DNA of 6,007 nt from CAZXVW01 sp964644025 (GTDB lineage: Bacteria > Acidobacteriota > Terriglobia > Bryobacterales > Bryobacteraceae): NCBI GenBank assembly GCA_964644025.1, contig CAZXVW010000237.1:1-6007 (forward strand). The letters run 5' to 3'. Under the pieces are notes generated by a model. The model was given only the letters and a program-made list of their open reading frames with translations, did not search any database and had not been told where the DNA came from. The position numbers and the translations under genes are program-made. Shown here piece by piece: positions 1 to 4,738 of this stretch (position 1 is the first letter of the stretch; each line of letters begins with the position of its first letter).

Positions 1-536
1 TGAAGCCCGGCACGGTGGAGACGACGAACATGATCTCCGGCATTGATTTCACGCCCACCGTCCTCGACGCCGCCGGCCTGCCGCCGCTCGACGGGGCTGA
101 CGGCCGTTCTTTCCTGCCGCTCCTTCGGGGGGAGCGCCAGCCCGGCCGCGGCCTGGTGTTTACGGTGTTCCACGAAACCTCCGCGAAACGGCGGTACGAG
201 ATGCGCTGCATCCAGACGCCCAAGGCCGGCTACATTTTCAACGCCTGGTCGGACGGCGAGACGGTGTTCAAAAACGAATCGCAAAACGGGCTGACGTTTA
301 ACGCCATGGTTCGTGCAGCCAAGACCAATCCCCGCATCGCCCGGCGGGTGGAACTGTTCGTGCACCGCGTGCCCGAAGAGTTCTACGATCTGGCCGCCGA
401 TCCGGACGCGTTGCATAACTTGATTGACGATGCGGCCCGCCAGGGGGAAATCAGGACCCTGAAGCGCCGGCTGCTCGACTGGATGTGGGACACAGGCGAT
501 CCACTGGCGGCAACCTTCGAGAAACTGGTGCAATAG
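1..536 (+). CDS. sulfatase, C-terminal part (5' truncated by window edge; SGSH/heparan N-sulfatase-like)
   Basis: C-terminal ~178 codons of a type I sulfatase, which hydrolyses sulfate esters or N-sulfates on glycans. The reading frame is open back to base 3, so the true start and the catalytic Cys/Ser formylglycine motif lie outside the window; the GTG at 15 and ATG at 30 are internal. Visible family marks are the segment SGIDFTPTVLDAAGLPP near the left edge, which matches the conserved 'DxxPTxLdxaG' block that follows the active-site half, and the C-terminal block EEFYDLAADPDALHNLIDD, the standard 'ElYDLxxDPxExxNL' element. The stretch GYIFNAWSDGETVF and the terminal WMWDTGDPL resemble sulfatases annotated as N-sulfoglucosamine sulfohydrolase-like, so a heparan/heparin-type or other amino-sugar substrate is possible, but specificity cannot be read from this end. 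It ends with TAG at 534-536. The next gene on the strand, 261 bases away, is an acid-sugar-type enolase-superfamily enzyme, consistent with glycan use. Family call firm, substrate weak. Confidence 0.9.
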   Translation, partial: KPGTVETTNMISGIDFTPTVLDAAGLPPLDGADGRSFLPLLRGERQPGRGLVFTVFHETSAKRRYEMRCIQTPKAGYIFNAWSDGETVFKNESQNGLTFNAMVRAAKTNPRIARRVELFVHRVPEEFYDLAADPDALHNLIDDAARQGEIRTLKRRLLDWMWDTGDPLAATFEKLVQ

Positions 537-667
537 CCGCCCCCGTCCGCTTGAGCCACGGCTGCCTGCGGAACCCCTGCCCCGCTGTGGCGCATTCACG
601 CGACCTGGGGCCACCCGGGCCCCGTGCACGCCGGCGGCCGCGTGTGTTACTGTTTCCGGTGGAGAAA

Positions 668-755
668 GGAGCCGCCCACGACCCGACGGGTCACAGCGAG
701 TGAGGAAAATAGCCGGGGGCGGCTCCCGTAGTTTCAACGGCCTGCGGCTATTTTC
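668..755 (+). promoter_or_regulatory. nested inverted repeats, possible pseudoknotted leader RNA
   Basis: Within the 261-base gap between the sulfatase and the enolase-superfamily gene there are three perfect inverted repeats. Stem A is GGAGCCGCCC (668-677) with GGGCGGCTCC (717-726). Stem B is GAAAATAGCCG (705-715) with CGGCTATTTTC (745-755). Hairpin C is GACCC (680-684) with GGGTC (688-692). Because the 3' arm of A lies in the loop of B, A and B together make an H-type pseudoknot with C inside the first loop. It ends 42 bases before the start codon at 798. It could be a leader RNA, an operator pair, or part of a terminator for the sulfatase; no long T-run follows, so a simple intrinsic terminator is unlikely. 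I do not recognise it as a known riboswitch class. The rest of 537-667 shows nothing I can call. Confidence 0.4.
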
Positions 756-797
756 GAAGGAGCCTGAGGAACATTTTCCACGGAGCGATGATGATTC

Positions 798-2039
798 ATG
801 CAGCGACGAGGGTTCCTTAAAAGCGTACTGGCCGGGCCCGCCGCCGGGCTCACGCAGGCTGGCGGAGCCGCCGGCGAATCCTACCTGTACCTGGGCCGTA
901 CCTCCGGATACCGCCCGCACCGCATCATTGAGCCGGGCCGCAAGATCACCCGGATCGAGACGTTCACCAGCAAGTCCATCAGCATCGTTCGCATCGAGAC
1001 CGCCGATGGAGCCGAAGGCTGGGGGCAGATCTCCACCTACGACGCCGACATCTCGGCCACGGTCCTGCACCGCAAGATTGCGCGCCATTTTCTGGGTCGG
1101 GATCCGGCCGCGATCGACGAAATTGCCGACCGCGCGGTGGAAGCCAATTACAAGTACCCGTGGTCCTATGTCTGCCGCGCGCTGGCGGGCGCCGATACTG
1201 CCGTCTGGGACTTGTACGGCCGGATCAGGAAGGAGCCCGTGGTGGCCTTGCTCGGCGGCAAACACCAATCGCACGGCGCCTACGGGTCGAGCATGAGCCG
1301 GACGATTCAGCCGGAACAGGAAGCCGCCCGGCTCAAGAAGCTCAAAGAGGAGAAAGGATTCCAGGCTTTCAAGGTGCGTCTCGGCCGGGTGAACGGGCAC
1401 AACCGGGATCAGTGGCCCGGACGAACCGAGGAATTGATTCCGGCGGTTCGCAAGGCCGTGGGCGACGAGGTCAAATTGCTGGCGGACGCCAATAGCTGCT
1501 ACACCCCGGACAAAGCAGTCGAGATCGGCCGCCTGCTGGAAGATCACGGCTACTATCAGTACGAAGAGCCGTGCCCGTACTGGGAACTGGAGTGGACAGC
1601 CGAGGTGGCGCGGAAGCTCGAGATACCGGTATCCGGCGGTGAGCAGGACAATGATCTGGCCCAGTGGCGGCGCATGATCCGCATGAGGGCGGTGGACGTA
1701 GTGCAACCCGATGTGTGTTACCTGGGGGGACTGACCCGGACCTTGCGGGTGGCGCAAATGGCGCAAGAGGCCGGGCTGCCCTGCGTGCCGCATTCGGCGA
1801 ACCTGTCGCTGGTGACCGTCTTCAGCCTGCACGTGCTGGGCGCGATTCCCAACGCGGCCCCGTACGTGGAGTTTTCCATTGAAACCGAGGCTGGAATCAA
1901 CCAGGAGGCGCGGCGGCTTTACAGCCCGCGCCTGGTGGTGAAGGACGGCCGGGTGGCAATCCCTTCCGGCCCCGGCTGGGGAGTGAAAATCCGCCAGGAG
2001 TGGCTGGCGGAGGCAGAGCACCAGGAGAGCCATATCTGA
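798..2039 (+). CDS. Tat-exported mandelate racemase/muconate lactonizing-type enzyme (enolase superfamily)
   Basis: A 413-residue enzyme that should abstract a proton alpha to a carboxylate, with Mg2+ stabilising the enolate; acid-sugar dehydratases and epimerases are the usual activities. The N-terminus MQRRGFLKSVLAG carries a twin-arginine motif (R3-R4, then GFLK) and an Ala/Gly-rich tail to about residue 25, so export by Tat is predicted. The capping domain runs to about 155 and the barrel follows. In the barrel I see K192-V-R194 at the KxK position, metal-ligand candidates D230 (LLADAN), E256 (YEEP) and E282 (SGGEQ), the Asp-His dyad D305 (QPDVCYLGG) and H332 (VPHSAN), and E358. This places it in the mandelate racemase subgroup, with Arg replacing the second Lys. 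Length is normal once the signal is removed. The start at 798 is the only one that supplies the Tat motif; GGAG at 782-785 is a rather distant ribosome site (12-base gap). The substrate cannot be assigned. The upstream sulfatase suggests sugar-acid catabolism. Confidence 0.93.
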   Translation: MQRRGFLKSVLAGPAAGLTQAGGAAGESYLYLGRTSGYRPHRIIEPGRKITRIETFTSKSISIVRIETADGAEGWGQISTYDADISATVLHRKIARHFLGRDPAAIDEIADRAVEANYKYPWSYVCRALAGADTAVWDLYGRIRKEPVVALLGGKHQSHGAYGSSMSRTIQPEQEAARLKKLKEEKGFQAFKVRLGRVNGHNRDQWPGRTEELIPAVRKAVGDEVKLLADANSCYTPDKAVEIGRLLEDHGYYQYEEPCPYWELEWTAEVARKLEIPVSGGEQDNDLAQWRRMIRMRAVDVVQPDVCYLGGLTRTLRVAQMAQEAGLPCVPHSANLSLVTVFSLHVLGAIPNAAPYVEFSIETEAGINQEARRLYSPRLVVKDGRVAIPSGPGWGVKIRQEWLAEAEHQESHI

Positions 2040-2059
2040 CCGGCGTTGCTTACCGCGCC

Positions 2060-2087
2060 CAGACAACGGCCTGGGGTGCGTTAGAAT
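2060..2087 (+). promoter_or_regulatory. candidate sigma70-type promoter for tRNA-Pro
   Basis: CAGACA (2060-2065, 4 of 6 to TTGACA) and TAGAAT (2082-2087, 5 of 6 to TATAAT) are separated by 16 bases. Transcription would begin near 2094, a few bases before the mature tRNA 5' end at 2100, which is the spacing expected for a tRNA promoter. The match is moderate and unsupported by other data. Confidence 0.45.
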
Positions 2088-2099
2088 AGGAGAGGTCAT

Positions 2100-2177
2100 C
2101 GGGCCGTGGCGCAGCCTGGTTAGCGCGCTTGCTTGGGGTGCAAGAGGTCGCCGGTTCAAATCCGGCCGGCCCGACCA
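2100..2177 (+). tRNA. tRNA-Pro (anticodon GGG), CCA encoded
   Basis: A complete cloverleaf can be drawn. Acceptor stem CGGGCCG (2100-2106) pairs perfectly with CGGCCCG (2167-2173). The D stem is GCGC (2109-2112)/GCGC (2123-2126) with a loop containing TGGTTA. The anticodon stem CTTGC (2128-2132)/GCAAG (2140-2144) encloses loop TTGGGGT, giving anticodon GGG at 2135-2137. The variable loop is AGGTC. The T stem GCCGG (2150-2154)/CCGGC (2162-2166) encloses TTCAAAT. Discriminator A is at 2174 and CCA at 2175-2177. The 5'-terminal CGG is typical of bacterial proline tRNAs. It reads codons CCC and, by wobble, CCU. The 3' halves of tRNA genes are common integration sites, and gene content changes just beyond it, but no attachment duplicate or integrase is visible. 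Confidence 0.97.
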
Positions 2178-2361
2178 ATCCTCTCCCGTGTTTTCTATCA
2201 GTTAGCGCAAGGGCCTGAAGCGCGGTTTCGGTGTCTTTTACCACGTCTTTAACCCTGCGGTGCTCCTCCAGCCTCCGGGCCCGTTCAAGAGCAGCTTTCT
2301 CTTGCGCCGGCGGTGAACGCTTCCGGACGGTTTCGGAAAGTGGGCGGGCAGAGCTCGGCAA
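2178..2361 (-). other. stretch without a secure gene; coding-like minus-strand frame that runs into the antisense tRNA
   Basis: Between the tRNA and the stop of the 510-codon gene no convincing gene exists. One minus-strand frame, open from upstream and passing a weak TTG start at 2361-2359, reads as a charged, helix-prone segment (for example LERARRLEEHRRVKDVVKD, then TETALQALALTDRKHGR) and then continues into the antisense of the tRNA, giving the well-known artefact GPAGFEPATS, ending at TAA 2050-2052. The portion before the tRNA looks more protein-like than a random GC-rich frame, so it may be the tail of a decayed gene, such as one carried by an element inserted at the tRNA. No Shine-Dalgarno sequence supports the TTG. 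I would not annotate a protein here. Confidence 0.3.
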
Positions 2362-2374
2362 GCCCGGCCCGCCC
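2342..2374 (-). terminator. GC-rich hairpin just after the minus-strand operon
   Basis: GGGCGGGC (2342-2349) and GCCCGCCC (2367-2374) are a perfect 8-base inverted repeat with a 17-base loop. It begins 10 bases beyond the stop codon of the 510-residue gene. In minus-strand orientation it is followed by CACTTTCC rather than a clean T-run, so intrinsic termination would be weak; it may instead protect the mRNA 3' end or assist Rho. Confidence 0.35.
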
Positions 2375-2384
2375 CAACCGCGCT

Positions 2385-3917
2385 CTAGGACCGTTCCTCC
2401 TGCGCGGGTTCCGTGAACTCCCGAAGGGCGTGTAGTTGGCGCAGGTCGTACGACCTCTCCTCGCCGGAGTACGCTGTGAGCTGCCGGGCCGCTTCTTTCA
2501 GCGGGATGACGAACGCGTTCATCCTGCAGAACTCGACCGGGCTCGGGAGCCAGGCCTGGGCCCGGCGGGCGTCCTGAATCGCCTCCCATAAGCGGCTGAA
2601 GGCGTTGTCCAGATGCTCCTTTACCTTCTTGTCGTACGCTGTTCGATCCCGGTACCTGCCGCAGAAGTGAGATATGCGCACTTCCCCCAGAAGATCTTCT
2701 CTGAGGACCCGGTTCCCCTCGCTCATCTGCTCGAACCGCCAGTCTGCCAATACATCGCGTACCCGGTCCGCGGTGCTTTCCGCACACCAGACAGCGAGCT
2801 GCCGGGCCGCTTCCTTGAGGGGGACTGCGAAGGGGTTCATCTTGCGGAGTTGGTCCGAAGTGGCGACCCATTCCTGAGCCTGGCGGACCTCGGCGATCGC
2901 CTCGAGCGCATGGCCGGTGGCTTTTTCCAGGTACCCCTTCATCTGCTCTTCGTGCCAGTGCCGATGCCGCCGACAAAGATCTCGCGTGAGAAAGGTCAAC
3001 CCGCCGGCTGAGAGATCTTCCTTGAGTTCATTCAGCCGGTCGGGCGCCACCCCGTCCCGCAGCAGGTAGTTTTCCGAGCCAGTTCCAAACCGCCGCCGGG
3101 CCCATTCCCGTGCCCTCTCGGTGCGGCACAGCACCAGAACCTGGCGGCCCTCCCACCCGAACAGAACGTCCGGCTCCTCAGCCGGCGCGCTGTCGGCAGC
3201 TTCCTTCAGCCACAGCGCCGGGCCGTCGAGTGCGCCCGGTGACAGTCCCATCTCGATGCGGCGCACCCGCTCTTCGATCTTCTGGCGGTAGTATTCCTCC
3301 AGTTGCGGATAGAACTCCGACTCGACCGTGACGAAGTACTGGGCAGTTACCGCCCCTGACCACTCAACCGTGTGGTCAACGTGTCCGTAAGCGATTCCTG
3401 TCCAGCCTTCAAAGTACGGATCGCCGGAATCGATGACCGCGGAGTCGATGAGCCGGGCCAGCTGGCGCATGGTGAGGGGGCGGATGGAACTGCGGGGCCG
3501 GCACCGGTAGCTCTGCCCCTCGTACTCGACGTACTCGTCGGTCACCGTGTAGCGGATCCGCTTGCCTTCCCGGCGAGCCCGGACACTGATCACGTCCGAC
3601 AGCGTCGAGGCGAGCTCCACCCTGGCGATCTCCACCTCGCCCAGGCGCAGCGGCGGCAAGTACTCACCTCCCATCAGCATGGGGTGGATGCTGGCTGCGA
3701 TCTCGCGATCCTCCGGGTCGAGCGTCGGCGCCTGAAGCCACTCCTCGCCGGGTCCCAGAGCTTCCGGTTCCGCGAGATCTCCTTCCTCGATCAGTTGCCG
3801 CGCAAGTTCCCGGCGGACCGTTCCACTGATGCTCGCCAGCAGGTGCTGGGTTTGGGTGCCCGGCCCCCAGTAGTCGGCAGGCTGGTAATCCATGTCGATT
3901 GCGGGAGCGTCAATCAT
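2385..3917 (-). CDS. uncharacterised 510-residue protein with two C-terminal tandem repeats
   Basis: Soluble, charged protein with no signal peptide or membrane segment. Residues 1-225 carry motifs I associate with a widespread uncharacterised bacterial family: QPADYWGP near 12, IHPMLMGGEYLPPL (77-90), GEVEIARVELASTLSDVISV (93-112), RIRYTVTDEY (120-129), and FVTVESEFYPQLEEYY (195-210). I know of no assigned function for it. Residues 230-297 are a linker-like region with LVLCRTERAREWARRRF. Residues 298-510 are two copies of a ~106-residue unit (LKEDL at 298, LREDL at 405; RKMNPFAVPLKEAARQL at 358-374 and CRMNAFVIPLKEAARQL at 464-480). The start ATG at 3917 overlaps the upstream gene's TGA by 4 bases and is preceded by AAAGGAGG with a 6-base gap, so the start is firm and translation is probably coupled. 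It is the second gene of a two-gene operon. The stop is TAG at 2387-2385. Confidence 0.88.
   Translation of the reverse strand: MIDAPAIDMDYQPADYWGPGTQTQHLLASISGTVRRELARQLIEEGDLAEPEALGPGEEWLQAPTLDPEDREIAASIHPMLMGGEYLPPLRLGEVEIARVELASTLSDVISVRARREGKRIRYTVTDEYVEYEGQSYRCRPRSSIRPLTMRQLARLIDSAVIDSGDPYFEGWTGIAYGHVDHTVEWSGAVTAQYFVTVESEFYPQLEEYYRQKIEERVRRIEMGLSPGALDGPALWLKEAADSAPAEEPDVLFGWEGRQVLVLCRTERAREWARRRFGTGSENYLLRDGVAPDRLNELKEDLSAGGLTFLTRDLCRRHRHWHEEQMKGYLEKATGHALEAIAEVRQAQEWVATSDQLRKMNPFAVPLKEAARQLAVWCAESTADRVRDVLADWRFEQMSEGNRVLREDLLGEVRISHFCGRYRDRTAYDKKVKEHLDNAFSRLWEAIQDARRAQAWLPSPVEFCRMNAFVIPLKEAARQLTAYSGEERSYDLRQLHALREFTEPAQEERS
2388..2705 (-). repeat. tandem protein repeat, unit 2 (residues 405-510)
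   Basis: Second copy. It begins LREDL, has C-G-R-Y-R at 419-423 aligned with C-R-R-H-R of unit 1 after a two-residue gap, then LDNAFSRLWEAIQDARRAQAW and MNAFVIPLKEAARQL (466-480). Protein similarity spans the unit, while DNA identity is confined to the conserved block, so the duplication is old rather than a recent slippage or assembly error. Confidence 0.8.
2706..3026 (-). repeat. tandem protein repeat, unit 1 (residues 298-404)
   Basis: First of two adjacent copies inside the 510-residue protein. It begins LKEDL, has a C-R-R-H-R cluster near 315-319, a helix containing LEKA and EAIAEVRQAQEW, and the strongest block MNPFAVPLKEAARQL (360-374). At DNA level the 18 bases at 2796-2813 (GAGCTGCCGGGCCGCTTC on +) are identical to 2478-2495 in unit 2, offset 318 bases. 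Confidence 0.8.
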
Positions 3918-4318
3918 CGGCTGCCTCCTTTCGTCATGGGATCGGTGCTCTCGTCACCGGCGCTTCCCCGGGGTGGGGCGACCGTGATGAACCAGGGCGC
4001 TGGTTCCTCCGGCGGCCACTCGGAGCGGTCCACCGGCTCGCCGAGGCTGTTGGCGTAGGCAATAGCCCCGGCAAGGTCGTCGCCGTCGAACTCCGGGCAT
4101 TTGACGGCGGCGCCCCAAGTCCAGATCTCAAACTTCCGCCGTTTAGGTTCGGAACGATCATCGGTGAGCATTTGCACGTACACGAGCGCGGGCTTCCCGT
4201 CGATGCGGCGTACGATGAGTTTTTCTTTCCAGTTGTCCAGGGTGAGTTCCTCGGTGAGACGTTCATGCCGGATCCCGGCGAGGTCCGGGCTTCCGGGGTG
4301 TAGATCGATGTACGACAT
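3914..4318 (-). CDS. uncharacterised 134-residue protein, first gene of a two-gene operon
   Basis: I do not recognise this protein. It has no signal peptide and no hydrophobic segment. It starts MSYIDLHPGSPDLAGIR, then has a mixed alpha/beta-looking core: EKLIVRRIDGKPALVYVQML (residues ~32-51), a basic KRRKFEIWTWGAAVKCPEF (~60-78), and a short helix DDLAGAIAYANSLG (~80-93). The Pro-rich, probably disordered tail includes PPEEPAPWF. It overlaps the next gene by ATGA (3917-3914), so the two products are probably made together and may interact. The ATG at 4318 is the only usable start in the frame; no in-frame ATG, GTG or TTG lies between it and the strong AGGAGGT (4339-4333), which leaves an unusually long 14-base gap. 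The leader contains a large structured element whose arm can mask this ribosome site, so expression may be controlled there. Existence of the gene is likely, function unknown. Confidence 0.8.
   Translation of the reverse strand: MSYIDLHPGSPDLAGIRHERLTEELTLDNWKEKLIVRRIDGKPALVYVQMLTDDRSEPKRRKFEIWTWGAAVKCPEFDGDDLAGAIAYANSLGEPVDRSEWPPEEPAPWFITVAPPRGSAGDESTDPMTKGGSR
3924..3931 (-). promoter_or_regulatory. Shine-Dalgarno of the 510-residue gene
   Basis: On the minus strand AAAGGAGG ends 6 bases before the ATG at 3917. It lies inside the 3' end of the upstream gene and fixes the start of the 510-residue protein, in combination with the ATGA overlap. Confidence 0.75.
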
Positions 4319-4333
4319 AACTGCTAAGACATA

Positions 4334-4359
4334 CCTCCTGCTGTGAATTTCTCAGGAGG
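4334..4359 (-). promoter_or_regulatory. Shine-Dalgarno with a possible sequestering hairpin
   Basis: On the minus strand CCTCCTG (4359-4353) is the exact complement of CAGGAGG (4340-4334), with a 12-base loop. The latter contains the Shine-Dalgarno of the 134-residue gene (AGGAGGT, 4339-4333). The upstream half is shared with the 3' arm of the outer stem of the large structure at 4352-4488, so the two pairings exclude each other. An ATG at 4332 abuts the ribosome site but opens only a two-codon frame (ATG TCT TAG) and is not a useful start. Confidence 0.5.
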
Positions 4360-4488
4360 GGAACCGAAAGGCGGGAGGGTGGAGACTTGGATTCGGAGGC
4401 TCGGGACCTCCGCGCATCGAGGGCTGCCGCCCTCAGGGCACCGTGGCGTCTCCAGCCCGGTTGCCGGATCCTTTCGGATCACTCCTGA
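4352..4488 (-). ncRNA. candidate structured leader RNA / forked imperfect palindrome
   Basis: The 137 bases fold back on themselves. Outer stem is TCAGGAG (4352-4358) with CTCCTGA (4482-4488). Next, after a GA/TC pair and an A-A mismatch, is CCGAAAGG (4364-4371) with CCTTTCGG (4470-4477). Then GGGTGGAGAC (4377-4386) pairs with GTCTCCAGCCC (4448-4458) with one bulge. This arm carries two perfect hairpins: CGGAGG/CCTCCG (4394-4399/4407-4412) and GAGGGC/GCCCTC (4419-4424/4429-4434). Alternative local folds exist: GATCC/GGATC (4467-4471/4476-4480), and, on the minus strand, a six-pair stem CCGGGC/GCC-A-CGG (4460-4455/4447-4441) whose 7-base loop TGGAGAC can pair with GTCTCCA at 4386-4380. Placement upstream of the two-gene operon favours the minus strand, but a palindrome folds on both, and TTTTTT follows at 4495-4500 on plus. 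A mobile-element remnant, origin or transfer site is also possible. Confidence 0.5.
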
Positions 4489-4555
4489 TGCTGATTTTTT
4501 GACGCGCAGGTGGACTTACCGGTTTCACCATTTGCGAGCGCGGGACGCGCGTATC

Positions 4556-4738
4556 TCAGCCGGCCATCGCCGCCTCCAGTTTCATCTGGGCCTCGATTTC
4601 CCACAGCCGGTCCATGTTCATGTACTTCTTGAGGTCCGACCTCGTTCCCGCCACATACCGCAGCCGGGCCGCCGCCCATCCGGCATTCCCGCCATGAGCG
4701 TCCCCGCACCCTACCAGCGCCTTAACCCGCCTACTCAC
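4556..4738 (-). CDS. small hypothetical protein (60 residues), possibly a fragment
   Basis: Unrecognised. From GTG at 4738 the frame gives a 60-residue product. Its second half is protein-like: WAAARLRYVAGTRSDL, then KKYMNMDRLWEIEAQMKLEA, an amphipathic, charged helix with codons ending mostly in G or C, like the neighbours. The first ~18 residues (MSRRVKALVGCGDAHGG) are less convincing, and the ribosome site (GGGAG three bases before GTG) is poor, so the true start may differ or the gene may be the 3' remnant of a longer one. It ends with TGA at 4558-4556. A GCGCG/CGCGC hairpin (4550-4546/4542-4538 on minus) follows directly but has no T-run. It lies 237 bases upstream of the two-gene operon on the same strand, with the structured element between, so it might share a transcript. 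Confidence 0.42.
   Translation of the reverse strand: MSRRVKALVGCGDAHGGNAGWAAARLRYVAGTRSDLKKYMNMDRLWEIEAQMKLEAAMAG

Noticed and set aside
700..1296. A 198-codon plus-strand open frame overlapping the enolase-superfamily gene
   Set aside because: It is a frame-shifted shadow rich in Pro, Arg and Ser; the overlapping frame has clear family motifs.
2050..2976. A 308-codon minus-strand open frame ending in GPAGFEPATSCTPSKRA
   Set aside because: That peptide is the known artefact of translating the antisense of a proline-type tRNA, and the upstream two thirds are an out-of-frame shadow of the 510-residue gene.
3372..4058. A 228-codon plus-strand open frame opposite the two unknown minus-strand genes
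   Set aside because: It is an antisense shadow without family resemblance or a ribosome site. The minus-strand genes have the ATGA overlap, a strong Shine-Dalgarno and internal repeats.
4324..4339. Leader mini-gene ATG TCT TAG right after AGGAGGT upstream of the 134-residue gene
   Set aside because: The ATG directly abuts the ribosome-binding sequence with no spacing and encodes two residues, so regulated leader translation is not supported.
4467..4500. GATCC-TTTC-GGATC hairpin followed by TTTTTT as a plus-strand intrinsic terminator
   Set aside because: The stem is only five pairs and the T-run starts 14 bases later. No plus-strand gene precedes it, and the hairpin overlaps the larger fold.
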